NCBI GenBank assembly: GCA_049840515.1
Contig: JASGKW010000009.1
Span: 620,001 to 684,000 of the forward strand
Reading direction: 5' to 3'
Length of the DNA stretch: 64,000 nt
Source: Muricomes sp049840515
Lineage (GTDB): Bacteria; Bacillota; Clostridia; Lachnospirales; Lachnospiraceae
Shown here: piece after piece, positions 46,201-54,316 of the stretch
Layout of the letters: each line of letters begins with the position of its first letter
Numbering within the stretch: the stretch's first letter is position 1
Notes under the pieces: model-generated
What the model was told of the DNA's origin: nothing
Databases searched by the model: none
What the model saw: only the letters and a program-made list of their open reading frames with translations
Made by a program: the position numbers and the translations under genes

Positions 46201-46823
46201 CTGAATTGAAAAAATATGCTCATCTGGCGGAAGAGGCGGGGGAAGAATTGTATGAGGAACCGGAGGTTGTACCTCTTCTGCCCAGATTTTTGAAGGAAGA
46301 AACCACGCTTGTGGGGGCATCCCGGGGAAGTGCATATCATAAACTGTTAGAGCTTCTGAATTTTGACAGAGAATATAATACGGAAATGCTGGAGCAGGAG
46401 ATGAATCGCCTGGAACGTGAGGGAAAGCTTTCTAAAGATATGGCGGAGAGTATCCGTATCCAGGATATACTGGCATTCATGAGCTGCTCAGGGGGACAGC
46501 GCATGCACCGGGCGGCACAAAAAAGGCTTTTGAGAAAAGAGCAGCCTTTTGTTCTGGGTGTGGATGCGGCTGAAATTTATCCTGGTGAAAAAAGCGAAGA
46601 AATTATATTAGTTCAGGGAATCATTGACGTGTATTTTGAAGAGGACGATGAACTTGTGGTGCTGGATTATAAGACAGATAAAGTAAAATCCGGCATAGAA
46701 CTAAAAGAAAAATATCACGCCCAGCTGGATTACTATGCCCGGGCTTTGGAACGGCTGCTCGGGAAGAGGGTAAAAGAAAAAATTATCTATTCCTTTACTC
46801 TTGGCGAGGAAATACAGGTATAG
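43215..46823 (+). CDS. addA: AddA helicase-nuclease subunit
   Basis: This 1202-residue UvrD-type helicase processes DNA ends for RecA loading. Walker A is SAAAGSGKTAVLVERI, and helicase motifs include IDEYQDSNLIQEAI, GDVKQSIYRFRLS and VRIMTIHKSKGLEFP. The C-terminal RecB-type nuclease shows SRGSAYHKLLELL, VQGIIDVYFEE and VLDYKTDK. RBS GGGAGGAG precedes ATG 43215, 23 bases inside the addB end. The gene is intact, which makes the broken addB more suspicious as an error. Confidence 0.95.
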   Translation: MGVKWTSEQQKVIELRDRNILVSAAAGSGKTAVLVERIIQMLTNVDNPVNVDQLLIVTFTEAAAAEMKERIRGAIEQKLEEHPENIHLQRQATLIHSAQITTIHSFCLSVIRDHFHAIDIDPGFRIGEEGELKLLKQDVLDELLEERYIDGETPFLEFVEKFSAGRNDKKIEEVILKLYEYSRSYPQPELWLDSCASSYQAEEENSACIKRVEELVRQKAEDMLYILEEGLGVCDMPDGPYMYGDMLEADKEVLSVLLKAGNFEDMYGAFQGLSWKRLSTKKDESVDVDKREQVKALREKVKKMAKDMGAMYFYQEPEEILRDMKESGETMQVITSLVKAFAAAFGEKKQSKNMIDFSDMEQFAMQILTEEKEGRLIPSQVAKEYQEQFLEVMIDEYQDSNLIQEAILTSVSTVSKGKNNIFMVGDVKQSIYRFRLSRPELFMEKYDTYSQEDGSTQRIDLHRNFRSREEVLSSVNFIFEQIMRKELGGILYDEETALYPGASYEPQTDGEGKTLYETELLLIDTSVPEDEEVEDTSPRELEARAVAYRIKELMQSGKVLDKATGTYRAPRYGDMVILTRSIKGWADVFATVLGEEGIPAYAGSREGYFETYEVSVLLDYLKILDNFRQSLPLAAVLTSPFAGLNAGQLADIRNACPKMAFYDAVEEYASDELHKGSLQDILKEFLGTLSHFREMVPYTAIHDLLWHIIENTGYQTFIAAMPGGAQRVANVEMLVEKAGSFEGTSYKGLFNFVRYIGQLKKYDVDYGEANIMDEQSDTVRIMTIHKSKGLEFPIVFACGMGKQFNTQDVKSSIVIHPQWGVGIDAIDLEKRTKISTILKKVIQEEIMRESLGEELRVLYVALTRAKEKLIMTAGLPRAAEVLEQCQTQNPSQAKRGTPSLPYYVLAGARSYLDWLLPVIPKLSEEIPFKVHVVDYWDVAVSDSVETRAETLAKDVLEHWNKEAVYDQPLHDQLKEQLGYVYPHEQDGRLKMKFTVSELKKYAHLAEEAGEELYEEPEVVPLLPRFLKEETTLVGASRGSAYHKLLELLNFDREYNTEMLEQEMNRLEREGKLSKDMAESIRIQDILAFMSCSGGQRMHRAAQKRLLRKEQPFVLGVDAAEIYPGEKSEEIILVQGIIDVYFEEDDELVVLDYKTDKVKSGIELKEKYHAQLDYYARALERLLGKRVKEKIIYSFTLGEEIQV

Positions 46824-46838
46824 AGGGAGTGTAAATGT

Positions 46839-47096
46839 ATGCAGTATTTACTTATTATAATAGGAGTTGTAAATATCCTTACTTTTTTCGTGTACGGGGA
46901 AGATAAAAGAAGAGCACATCAAAAGAAATGGAGAATTTCCGAAAAGACTCTGCTCCTTCTGGCACTGCTGGGAGGCGGCGCAGGGGCATTTCTGGGAATG
47001 CAGGTATTTCGTCATAAGACACAGAAGCCTCTGTTCAAAATTGGGGTTCCCTGCATATTAATTTTACAGAGTATCATCTTGATAAAAGTATTTTAG
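46839..47096 (+). CDS. DUF1294 membrane protein
   Basis: This 85-residue protein has three short hydrophobic segments (about 3-19, 37-57 and 66-84). The conserved VYGEDKRRA, WRISEKTLL, LGGGAGAFLGMQVFRHKTQKP pattern defines DUF1294, of unknown function. It starts 16 bases after addA and ends at a strong terminator, so it is probably the last gene of the addBA operon. Confidence 0.85.
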   Translation: MQYLLIIIGVVNILTFFVYGEDKRRAHQKKWRISEKTLLLLALLGGGAGAFLGMQVFRHKTQKPLFKIGVPCILILQSIILIKVF

Positions 47097-47116
47097 CTTT
47101 GTCAATGATGAAAAAT

Positions 47117-47157
47117 GGAGTACGCTGAAAATCTTTTTGAAAAGCGTGCTCCTTTTA
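47117..47157 (+). terminator. Terminator of the addBA-DUF1294 operon
   Basis: GGAGTACGCT (47117-47126) pairs with AGCGTGCTCC (47143-47152) with one mismatch, followed by TTTTATTT. Confidence 0.8.
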
Positions 47158-47189
47158 TTTGCAAATTTATAAAAAGAATATAGTAATGG

Positions 47190-47218
47190 TTGACAAATAA
47201 TGTTATATAGAATATAAT
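47190..47218 (+). promoter_or_regulatory. Consensus promoter of the padR operon
   Basis: TTGACA (47190-47195), 17 bases, TATAAT (47213-47218): both hexamers match the sigma-A consensus exactly. Such strength implies repression, probably by the encoded PadR protein. Confidence 0.85.
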
Positions 47219-47231
47219 ATAGAAAAGTAAA

Positions 47232-47256
47232 TAATATTGATGAATCAGTAATATTA
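47232..47256 (+). promoter_or_regulatory. Candidate PadR operator
   Basis: TAATATTGAT (47232-47241), a GA centre, and ATCAGTAATATTA (47244-47256) form an imperfect inverted repeat 13 bases downstream of the -10, well placed to block initiation. PadR operators are often ATAT/ATGT-rich palindromes of this size. Confidence 0.5.
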
Positions 47257-47291
47257 ATGGTTTCATAATAATATAACAAAGGAGTGATAAT

Positions 47292-47615
47292 ATGGTATTC
47301 AACACCGGAGCGGCATTGCTGGATGCAATTGTGCTTGCAGTTGTGTCACAGGAGCAGGAAGGTACTTATGGCTACAAGATTACACAGGATGTGCGCAGAG
47401 TCATTGAAGTATCAGAATCAACCTTGTACCCTGTGCTGAGGCGGCTGCAGAAGGATGAATGTCTGGAAGTATACGACAGACAGTTTGACGGAAGAAACAG
47501 GAGATACTACAAGGTAACGGAGAAGGGAATGGCACAATTGAATCTATATAAGATAGAGTGGAAGAATTATTCCAAAAAGATTCATGAGATATTTGAGGGA
47601 GGTGTGGCAGTATGA
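47292..47615 (+). CDS. PadR-family transcriptional regulator
   Basis: This 107-residue winged-helix protein shows the short PadR form: TGAALLDAIVLAVVSQEQEGTYGYKI, VIEVSESTLYPVLRRLQKDECL, RRYYKVTEKG. PadR proteins repress operons for envelope or drug stress until a ligand or membrane signal is present. RBS AAGGAG precedes ATG 47292. The stop overlaps the DUF1700 start by four bases, a pairing seen widely in Firmicutes. Confidence 0.9.
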   Translation: MVFNTGAALLDAIVLAVVSQEQEGTYGYKITQDVRRVIEVSESTLYPVLRRLQKDECLEVYDRQFDGRNRRYYKVTEKGMAQLNLYKIEWKNYSKKIHEIFEGGVAV

Positions 47616-48292
47616 ATCGAAAAGAATTTATGGGGAGGCTTGAACAACTGCTCTCCCGCATTTCAGCAGAGGAGAGGGCAGAGGCTCTGCAGTATTACAC
47701 AGATTACTTTGAAGATGCAGGGGCGGAAAATGAATCGGCGGTCATCGCTAAGCTGGGGAGTCCGGAAAAAGTGGCGGCCACCATTATGGCAGATTTAAGA
47801 AACAGCGGTAAAGAAGAGGGCGAATTTACTGAGAATGGATACAGTGACGCCAGATTTGAGAAAAAAGAGAATCTGATGCACAGGGGAAGTTACAGAAACG
47901 AGGAATCTCCGAGAACAAGCAGGGGATTGAAGATTGCCTTAATCATTCTGATTGCGATAGTAGTGGTTCCCACAGCATGGCCACTGCTGATTGGAGCGCT
48001 GGGAATTGTAATCGGCCTCGTGTGTGCGGCATTCGGAATTTTTGCAGGTCTGGTTATCGGAGCAGTGTCATTGATGATAGTAGGCATTGTTATTTTTATC
48101 GCTGGTCTGACAAAATTGCTGGTGGCACTTCCGGTTGCACTCCTTACTGCGGGTTCAGGGCTGGTGCTCTTTGTGCTGGGGGTAATTGCAACAGTAGCCA
48201 CTGTGAGATTATGTATGGTAGTATATCCGGCAATGGTTCGGGGAATTATAACGATTTGCCGCTGGCCTTTTCACCGAAAGGCGGTGATGTAA
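47612..48292 (+). CDS. DUF1700 (HAAS-type) membrane protein
   Basis: This 226-residue protein begins with the helical signalling module (MNRKEFMGRLEQLLSRI, ALQYYTDYFEDAG, KLGSPEKVA) followed by a linker and four hydrophobic segments (about 108-205). DUF1700 proteins partner PadR regulators and are thought to relay membrane signals to them. Its start overlaps padR (ATGA), supporting stoichiometric expression. Confidence 0.85.
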   Translation: MNRKEFMGRLEQLLSRISAEERAEALQYYTDYFEDAGAENESAVIAKLGSPEKVAATIMADLRNSGKEEGEFTENGYSDARFEKKENLMHRGSYRNEESPRTSRGLKIALIILIAIVVVPTAWPLLIGALGIVIGLVCAAFGIFAGLVIGAVSLMIVGIVIFIAGLTKLLVALPVALLTAGSGLVLFVLGVIATVATVRLCMVVYPAMVRGIITICRWPFHRKAVM

Positions 48293-48295
48293 GAT

Positions 48296-49162
48296 ATGAG
48301 AGGAAGATGGAGAATTTTTTGGATTGTATGCTCTTGTCTTGCAGGGCTTGGAGTGGTACTCTGTATTATAGGAGCCGGAATGGGAGCCAGCCTGTCGGGG
48401 ATTGATTCTCTGTACGGCACGAAACACATAGTATACAGTACAATTGATTGGGGAAATGATGTGTACAACAAATATGACAATAAGAATTACGTCCAGGGAA
48501 GTGCAGATGAGGTCACTCATTTTACAGATATCAGTGAACTTGATATAGACGTATCTTACATGGAAGTTGTTGTGAAGGAATATGACGGTGATTCCATTAC
48601 AGTTGACGCAAGTCAGATAAGATCCAAGGTGAAAAAGGATCTGGTTTATAAATCAGACGAGGGCAGTCTCACTATTGAGACAAAAAACAACAGTATATGG
48701 AAGAAATCCGGAGGGGACGGTTCTGGCTATCTGGTCATCCAGATTCCCCGGAAAAATAATCTGGAAGCTGCATCTTTTCAGATAGGTGCGGGCAGACTGG
48801 AAATAGAAAATATCAAATCCCAGGGTCTGGATATCTCAGTGGGGGCAGGCGAGGCTGTTGTGCAGCAGTTTGAGACAAAAGAATTGAATGTGGAATGCGG
48901 AGCAGGTGAAGCTGTGCTCAGTGGAACTGTACTTGGCGATATCAGCGTGAACTGTGGAGTGGGAAAGGCTGAAATAACATTAAATGGAAAGCAGGAAGAT
49001 TATAATTACAATCTGAAATGTGGAATCGGCGAATTGGTAGTGGGAAACCACAGCTATGCAGGTCTGGGAAATGACCAGGAGATTGATAATGGAGCCCAGA
49101 GAGACGCGGATATCGAATGTGGTATCGGTCAGGTGACAGTTTCATTTACAGAAGATATGTAA
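48296..49162 (+). CDS. DUF4097 beta-strand repeat surface protein
   Basis: This 288-residue protein has an N-terminal membrane anchor (about 6-30) and then an extracellular beta-repeat domain. A recurring Cys-Gly-x-Gly unit is visible (ECGAGEA, NCGVGKA, KCGIGEL, ECGIGQV), four to five times in the last 110 residues. DUF4097 proteins are common in PadR/DUF1700 or LiaFSR-like envelope-stress operons. The function is unknown, but an adhesin-like beta-helix is expected. It starts three bases after DUF1700. Confidence 0.8.
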   Translation: MRGRWRIFWIVCSCLAGLGVVLCIIGAGMGASLSGIDSLYGTKHIVYSTIDWGNDVYNKYDNKNYVQGSADEVTHFTDISELDIDVSYMEVVVKEYDGDSITVDASQIRSKVKKDLVYKSDEGSLTIETKNNSIWKKSGGDGSGYLVIQIPRKNNLEAASFQIGAGRLEIENIKSQGLDISVGAGEAVVQQFETKELNVECGAGEAVLSGTVLGDISVNCGVGKAEITLNGKQEDYNYNLKCGIGELVVGNHSYAGLGNDQEIDNGAQRDADIECGIGQVTVSFTEDM

Positions 49163-49194
49163 TAAGAGTCTTAAAATAAAAAGGAGGAAGAATT

Positions 49195-49380
49195 ATGACA
49201 CAAAAAAAATTATATCGTTCAAGAACCAATCGTATGCTGTGCGGAGTATGTGGAGGAATCGGGGAATATTTTAATATAGATGCCACACTGGTGCGTCTGT
49301 TATTAGTACTTTTAGCATGTACGGGTTCAGGGATACTGGCATACTTTATAGCCGCAATTATCATTCCTGATGAGGAATAA
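49195..49380 (+). CDS. PspC-domain protein
   Basis: This 61-residue PspC protein opens with KLYRSRTNRMLCGVCGGIGEYF and has one or two membrane segments (DATLVRLLLVLLACTGSGI, AYFIAAIIIPDEE). PspC proteins take part in phage-shock-type membrane stress responses. It completes the PadR-DUF1700-DUF4097-PspC operon and is followed by a strong terminator. RBS AGGAGGAAG precedes ATG 49195. Confidence 0.88.
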   Translation: MTQKKLYRSRTNRMLCGVCGGIGEYFNIDATLVRLLLVLLACTGSGILAYFIAAIIIPDEE

Positions 49381-49400
49381 ATAGATAAAATCTGATACAG

Positions 49401-49459
49401 ATACCGGAGAATTCTGAAGTGATGGGATGCCATTTTCTTCTGATTCTCCGGTATTTTTT
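49401..49459 (+). terminator. Terminator of the padR operon
   Basis: ATACCGGAGAAT (49401-49412) and ATTCTCCGGTAT (49443-49454) form a perfect twelve-base stem, followed by a T-run to 49459. Confidence 0.92.
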
Positions 49460-49569
49460 GTTTGTACAAATAAGAAATAAGAGTCGTTGTTATATAAAAC
49501 CCTTTTTGTGTCTTTTGTATGTCATATGATTTTTCGGCAATACTTTCAAGAAAAGGAGGGTATATAAAG

Positions 49570-49755
49570 ATGTCTGGAAAAAAACCAAAACCAATTGATT
49601 TAAAAAATCTGGAACCAGAAGAGAAAATGAAATACGAAATTGCAGAAGAACTTGGACTTTTGGACAAGGTGATGGAGGAGGGATGGCGTTCCCTTTCATC
49701 CAAAGAAACTGGAAGGATAGGGGGGCTGATTACAAAAAGAAAACGAAAGAGTTGA
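49570..49755 (+). CDS. Small acid-soluble spore protein, alpha/beta type
   Basis: This 61-residue protein contains KYEIAEELGLLDKVMEEGW and ETGRIGGLITKRKRK, both hallmark segments of alpha/beta SASP. The EIA step matches the GPR protease cleavage site used at germination. These proteins coat forespore DNA and protect it from UV and heat. ATG 49570 was chosen because AGGAGG is well placed; the longer frame from 49519 adds an unlikely leader. No clear sigma-A promoter is visible, consistent with sigma-G control. Its presence supports a spore-forming host. Confidence 0.9.
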   Translation: MSGKKPKPIDLKNLEPEEKMKYEIAEELGLLDKVMEEGWRSLSSKETGRIGGLITKRKRKS

Positions 49756-49809
49756 AAAACCTGCTGTTTTTTGATACAATTGTACGACTGGGGAGAAGAA
49801 GCATAGGTG

Positions 49810-50487
49810 ATGAAAATGAAAGAGAAGATTAATATCTTTGATGTAGAGATTGATGGTCTCACAGCAAAAGCGGCCATGCAGGCAGTCGTGCAGTACATGG
49901 AGAGTGAATTCATCAATACGGTTGAGATTGTCACGCTGGATATGCTCATGAAGGGCAAAGATGACCCTGAATGGAAAGAAAATACAAAAGAAATTGATTT
50001 GGTTCTTCCAGGAGAGCAGGAAATACTGGAAGCTGCAAAAATACAGGATAAAGATTTATTAAGAGATGTGACAAATAAGGTTTTTCTGAGAATGTTTCTG
50101 CGGTATCTGCAAAGAAACCGAAAGAAAGTATTTTTGCTTGCCCAGTCTGAGAAAGAACTGACCAGTCTGGAACAGGCTATAGAAAAATACAATAAGGGAA
50201 TTCAGGTCGCAGGACATGGAGTGTTAAGTCCTGAGGGCAAATCAGAAGAAAATATTATCAATGACATAAACGGAGTGGAGACAGACTGTATACTTTCAGT
50301 GCTGCCGTCACCCAATCAGGAAGATTTTATTGTCAGAAACAGTGCGCTGCTCAATGCCAGAATGTGGCTCGGGTGCGGAGGTGTTCTGGAGGCGAGTTAC
50401 TATGAGAAGAGCAGCGGCAGTGTGCGGCGGTTTTTCATGAAAAAAGCATTTCGCTACAGAGTAGGAAAACAGAATAAGGAGAATTAA
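49810..50487 (+). CDS. WecG/TagA/CpsF-like glycosyltransferase, divergent
   Basis: This protein of about 225 residues has the WecG/TagA layout: NIFDVEIDGLTAKAAMQAVV, VEIVTLDMLMKG, VFLLAQSEKELTSLEQAI, GHGVLSPEG and a WLGCGGVLEA segment. Family members transfer ManNAc(A) to lipid-linked GlcNAc in teichoic or capsular polymers. It lacks several strongly conserved residues of the canonical enzymes, so the reaction is uncertain. ATG 49810 and ATG 49816 are both possible starts; the weak ribosome site does not decide. It lies three bases before the YitT-like gene. Confidence 0.7.
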   Translation: MKMKEKINIFDVEIDGLTAKAAMQAVVQYMESEFINTVEIVTLDMLMKGKDDPEWKENTKEIDLVLPGEQEILEAAKIQDKDLLRDVTNKVFLRMFLRYLQRNRKKVFLLAQSEKELTSLEQAIEKYNKGIQVAGHGVLSPEGKSEENIINDINGVETDCILSVLPSPNQEDFIVRNSALLNARMWLGCGGVLEASYYEKSSGSVRRFFMKKAFRYRVGKQNKEN

Positions 50488-50490
50488 GCC

Positions 50491-51360
50491 ATGCATGTTT
50501 ATCGGCAAAGACCGGTATATATGGAATACTTATATATTATTGCAGGAACAGGGCTGCTTTCTTTCGCGATTAAATGTATTTATGAGCCAAACAGCCTGGT
50601 TGTGGGTGGTTTCTCCGGGCTGGCTATTATCATTAAAAACCTTACAGCAGGGGTTATTTCCGGCGGAGTCCCGCTATGGATTACAAATATTGCCCTGAAT
50701 CTGCCGGTTTTTCTGGCAGCCTGGAAAATAAAGGGAAAGCAATTCATAGGAAAAAGCTTATTTTCTACAATCATGGTTTCTGTCTGGCTGGGAATTATTC
50801 CCTCTTTTTTCTTCATAGAAAATAATATTTTACTGGCTGCTATTTTTGGCGGAGTAATACAGGGAGTGGGTATAGGTCTGGTATTTTTGACTAAGGCGAC
50901 TACCGGAGGCACAGATATGGTGGGGGCGATTGTCCAGAGATATCTGAGGCAGTTTTCGGTAGCAAGAATTATGATGGTAATTGATGCCGTCATCGTGCTT
51001 GCCGGAGGTTATGTGTTTGGTATAGAGCGTGCACTTTATGCAATTATTACCATTGTAGTGGTGAACAGAATAGCGGATGCTATCATTGAAGGCATCAAAT
51101 TTGCCAAAGCCGCCTATATTATTACTGATAAATATGAAGAAGTGTCCCATGCCATTATGAATAAGGTGGACCGGGGGTTGACAGGAATTTATGCGAAGGG
51201 CATGTACACTGGGACAGACCGGTATTTGCTGTTCTGTGTTGTCACAAAAAAGGAGCTTGTTCATTTAAAGGAGCTTGTGGGGAAGATTGATGAAAAAGCT
51301 TTTATTATTGTAAGTGATGCGAGAGAAGTTATGGGAGAAGGGTTTTTCCCTGTAGAATAG
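50491..51360 (+). CDS. YitT family membrane protein (DUF161/DUF2179)
   Basis: This 289-residue protein has five or six membrane helices (about 10-200) containing two DUF161-like repeats (EPNSLVVGGFSGLAII, TKATTGGTDMVGAIVQ), then a cytoplasmic DUF2179 domain (KVDRGLTGIYAKGMYTG, LVGKIDEKAFIIVSDAREVMG). YitT proteins are thought to be transporters; the substrate is unknown. It is followed by a terminator. Confidence 0.9.
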   Translation: MHVYRQRPVYMEYLYIIAGTGLLSFAIKCIYEPNSLVVGGFSGLAIIIKNLTAGVISGGVPLWITNIALNLPVFLAAWKIKGKQFIGKSLFSTIMVSVWLGIIPSFFFIENNILLAAIFGGVIQGVGIGLVFLTKATTGGTDMVGAIVQRYLRQFSVARIMMVIDAVIVLAGGYVFGIERALYAIITIVVVNRIADAIIEGIKFAKAAYIITDKYEEVSHAIMNKVDRGLTGIYAKGMYTGTDRYLLFCVVTKKELVHLKELVGKIDEKAFIIVSDAREVMGEGFFPVE

Positions 51361-51412
51361 TCTTTGTGAACTATGTATAAGTACAAAAATATGAAATTTT
51401 TGTAAAATATAT

Positions 51413-51454
51413 GAGGAAATGCATAAAAAAAGGGTATTTCCTCTTTATTTTTTT
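51413..51454 (+). terminator. Terminator after the YitT gene
   Basis: GAGGAAAT (51413-51420) pairs with ATTTCCTC (51436-51443) followed by TTTATTTTTTT. A competing stem uses ATGCATAAA (51419-51427) and TTTATGCAT (about 51459-51468). Confidence 0.75.
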
Positions 51455-51564
51455 GGCTTTATGCATTAATATATAAAATGTGGATGTGTATTTCAAAATT
51501 TTTTGAAAAAGATATTTGTGAAAAATGCACATGTAAATGAGTTGAGGAGCGGAGGAGATAACGT

Positions 51565-52656
51565 ATGATTTCAAATCAGATACTGCAAAATACAATTGAG
51601 GGTCTGAAGAGTATTTCAAGAATTGACTTTTGTGTGTTGGACACAGAGGGAAAAGCACTTGCAACCACATTTGATGATATGAAAGGTTATGAGAATGCAG
51701 TCTTATCTTTTGTGGGATCTCCTGCCGACAGTCAGGTAATTCAGGGATACCAGTTTTTTAAAATATTTGATGAGCAGCAATTAGAGTATGTGCTGCTTGC
51801 TGGCGGTGAGAATGAGGAAGTTTATATGGTTGGAAAGATTGCCGCATTCCAGGTACAGAGCCTTCTGGTAGCATATAAGGAGCGGTTTGACAAGGATAAT
51901 TTTATTAAAAACCTCCTGCTGGATAACCTTTTGTTGGTGGATATTTATAATAGAGCCAAGAAATTACATATTGACACAGAGTTAAAACGTGTTATCTTTA
52001 TTATTGAGACATCTCATGAAAAGGACAGCGTGGCTCTGGACAATGTAAGAGCACTTCTTGGGGGAAAATCCAAGGATTTTGTCACAGCCGTGGATGAGAA
52101 AAATATCATTGTAGTGAAAGAGCTTTCCGACAGGGACGGCGGCAGAGAACTGGAGAAGATGGCAAAGGACATGCTGGATATACTCAAAGAAGAGTGCGGC
52201 GAAGAACATGTCCATATTGCCTACGGAACAGTAGTAAATGACATCAAGGAAGTTTCCAAGTCCTACAAGGAGGCAAAGCTTGCACTGGATGTAGGTAAGA
52301 TTTTCTTTGATGAGAAGGATATTGTGGCATACAGTACCCTTGGTATCGGACGACTGATTTATCAGCTTCCGATTCCGCTTTGTAAGATGTTTATCAAGGA
52401 GATATTCGAGGGGAAATCTCCGGACGATTTTGATGAGGAGACATTGATGACTATTAACAAATTTTTTGAGAATAGCCTGAATGTATCAGAGACGTCCAGA
52501 CAGTTATATATTCACAGAAATACTCTGGTATACAGGTTGGATAAGCTGCAGAAGAGTACAGGTCTTGATTTGCGTGTCTTTGAGGATGCGATTACTTTTA
52601 AGATTGCTCTGATGGTAGTGAAGTACATGAAGTATATGGAATCATTGGAATACTAG
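51565..52656 (+). CDS. CdaR/PucR-type transcriptional regulator
   Basis: This 363-residue protein has an N-terminal sensor region (about 1-120), a GGDEF-like middle (about 130-270, with HIAYGTVVNDIKEVSKSYKEAK), and a C-terminal PucR helix-turn-helix (FFENSLNVSETSRQLYIHRNTLVYRLDKLQ). CdaR-type proteins respond to sugar acids, but the role beside ftsEX is not known. RBS GGAGGAG precedes ATG 51565. It lies 25 bases upstream of ftsE, so co-transcription with the division genes is likely. Confidence 0.85.
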   Translation: MISNQILQNTIEGLKSISRIDFCVLDTEGKALATTFDDMKGYENAVLSFVGSPADSQVIQGYQFFKIFDEQQLEYVLLAGGENEEVYMVGKIAAFQVQSLLVAYKERFDKDNFIKNLLLDNLLLVDIYNRAKKLHIDTELKRVIFIIETSHEKDSVALDNVRALLGGKSKDFVTAVDEKNIIVVKELSDRDGGRELEKMAKDMLDILKEECGEEHVHIAYGTVVNDIKEVSKSYKEAKLALDVGKIFFDEKDIVAYSTLGIGRLIYQLPIPLCKMFIKEIFEGKSPDDFDEETLMTINKFFENSLNVSETSRQLYIHRNTLVYRLDKLQKSTGLDLRVFEDAITFKIALMVVKYMKYMESLEY

Positions 52657-52681
52657 GAGTATAAATAATTAGGAGGAGCAT

Positions 52682-53365
52682 ATGATTGAACTAAAGAATG
52701 TAACGAAGATATCAAAGAGGAATGCTGCTCTCAACGGTGTATCTGTAAAGATTGAACAGGGAGAATTTGTATTTATCGTTGGGGACAGTGGTTCAGGAAA
52801 ATCCACTTTGATTCGTCTGATTATGAAGGAACTGGAACCCACAGACGGAACTATCATTGTTAATGGGCAGAACTTAAACAGAATGAAACATCGTCACATT
52901 GCGAAGTACAGAAGGGGAATTGGAGTCGTTTTTCAGGACTTCCGCTTGTTAAAAGATAGAAATATTTATGAAAATATTGCTTTCGCATTGCGTGTAACTG
53001 AGACACCTACCCGTGTTCTCAAAAAGAAAGTGCCGGCGGCACTTTCACTTGTGGGACTGGCACAGAAGTACAAGTCATTTCCAAAGGAGCTGTCAGGGGG
53101 AGAACAGCAGCGTGTTGCGATTGCCCGTGCAATTGTAAATCAACCTGCCATTTTATTGGCCGACGAGCCGACTGGTAACCTTGATCCGACGAACTCATGG
53201 GAGATTATGAGTTTACTGAAAGAGGCAAATGAGAGAGGGACAACAGTTCTGGTTGTTACTCACAACCAGGAAATTGTAAATGAGATGAACGAGCGTGTTA
53301 TAACCATGAAACAGGGCGTTATCGTCAGTGATGAACAAAAAGGTGGGTATTTCGATGAGAATTAG
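52682..53365 (+). CDS. ftsE: Cell division ATP-binding protein FtsE
   Basis: This 227-residue ABC ATPase has Walker A GDSGSGKST, signature LSGGEQQRVAIARAI, and Walker B ILLADEPTGNLDP. The pattern DFRLLKDRNIYENIAFALRV is specific to FtsE. With FtsX it drives activation of peptidoglycan hydrolases at the septum or during elongation. RBS AGGAGG precedes ATG 52682. It overlaps ftsX by eight bases. Confidence 0.95.
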   Translation: MIELKNVTKISKRNAALNGVSVKIEQGEFVFIVGDSGSGKSTLIRLIMKELEPTDGTIIVNGQNLNRMKHRHIAKYRRGIGVVFQDFRLLKDRNIYENIAFALRVTETPTRVLKKKVPAALSLVGLAQKYKSFPKELSGGEQQRVAIARAIVNQPAILLADEPTGNLDPTNSWEIMSLLKEANERGTTVLVVTHNQEIVNEMNERVITMKQGVIVSDEQKGGYFDEN

Positions 53366-54308
53366 TACATTAGGATACGTTGGAAAACAAGGGGTTAAAA
53401 ACATAGTAAGAAACAAGATGTTTTCGCTTGCGTCTATCGCAACGATGTCAGCTTGTATTTTTCTGTTTGGATTATTCTTCTCTATCTTGCTGAATTTTCA
53501 GTACATAGTGAAGTCTGCGGAAGAGGGAGTAGCTATTACTGTCTTTTTCAATGAGGATGCTACCCAGAGCCAGATTGATAAAATTGGGGAGGCCTTAAAG
53601 AGTAGAGATGATGTGTCAGAAGTAAATTTTGTGTCAGAAGATGAGGCATGGAATAAGTTTAAAGATGATTATTTTGAAGACAGCCCGGAGATGGCGGAGG
53701 GATTCAAAAATGATAATCCTCTGGCCGGAGCGGCAAGTTATGAAGTATATATGAAAACTATGGATAAAGGTGGGACAAGCCTTGCTGTCAGAAGTAAGTC
53801 ACTTGCAGCTACACAGCAGGACCTGGTGAAGTTTGCCAAGAGCCTGGACGGAGTCCGCAAGGTAAATAAGTCAGATGTGGTGGCGAATACACTTTCCAGT
53901 GTAAATGTTCTGGTAGGCTACATTTCCATAGCAATTATCGCAATTTTGTTTGCTGTATCTATTTTCTTAATCAGTAATACAGTTACAATGGGAATCACCG
54001 TCCGCAAGGAAGAGATTGCAATTATGAAATATATCGGTGCAAAAGACTTTGTGGTCCGGTCGCCTTTTGTCATAGAAGGTTTGATTATGGGAATTTTGGG
54101 TGCTGTCATACCGTTACTTTTACTGTACGGACTTTATGGAAAAGCGGTAGATTATGTACTGACAAAGTTCAGGATTTTGAATAATATTATTGAATTTTTG
54201 CCAGTGAAAGATGTATACCAGTATCTTCTTCCGGTAGGTCTGCTGCTTGGTGTGGGAATTGGATTCGTAGGAAGTTACTTTACTGTCCGCAAGCATTTGA
54301 AAGTATAG
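53358..54308 (+). CDS. ftsX: Cell division protein FtsX
   Basis: This 316-residue permease-like protein has four membrane helices (about 27-50, 185-208, 236-262, 285-312) and an extracytoplasmic loop of about 130 residues between the first two, the site of hydrolase contact. I start at ATG 53358 (MRISTLGYVGKQGVKNIVRN), which overlaps the ftsE stop and follows GGTGGG; the frame from 53328 begins with residues from ftsE. It acts with FtsE as mechanotransmitter. Confidence 0.95.
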   Translation, partial: RISTLGYVGKQGVKNIVRNKMFSLASIATMSACIFLFGLFFSILLNFQYIVKSAEEGVAITVFFNEDATQSQIDKIGEALKSRDDVSEVNFVSEDEAWNKFKDDYFEDSPEMAEGFKNDNPLAGAASYEVYMKTMDKGGTSLAVRSKSLAATQQDLVKFAKSLDGVRKVNKSDVVANTLSSVNVLVGYISIAIIAILFAVSIFLISNTVTMGITVRKEEIAIMKYIGAKDFVVRSPFVIEGLIMGILGAVIPLLLLYGLYGKAVDYVLTKFRILNNIIEFLPVKDVYQYLLPVGLLLGVGIGFVGSYFTVRKHLKV

Positions 54309-54316
54309 GTGGCGCT

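Noticed and set aside
49146..50192. 348-codon minus-strand open frame
   Set aside because: It runs antisense through PspC, a perfect terminator, the spore protein and the WecG-like gene, all better supported. Its product is Ser/Phe/Ile-rich with no recognisable domain.
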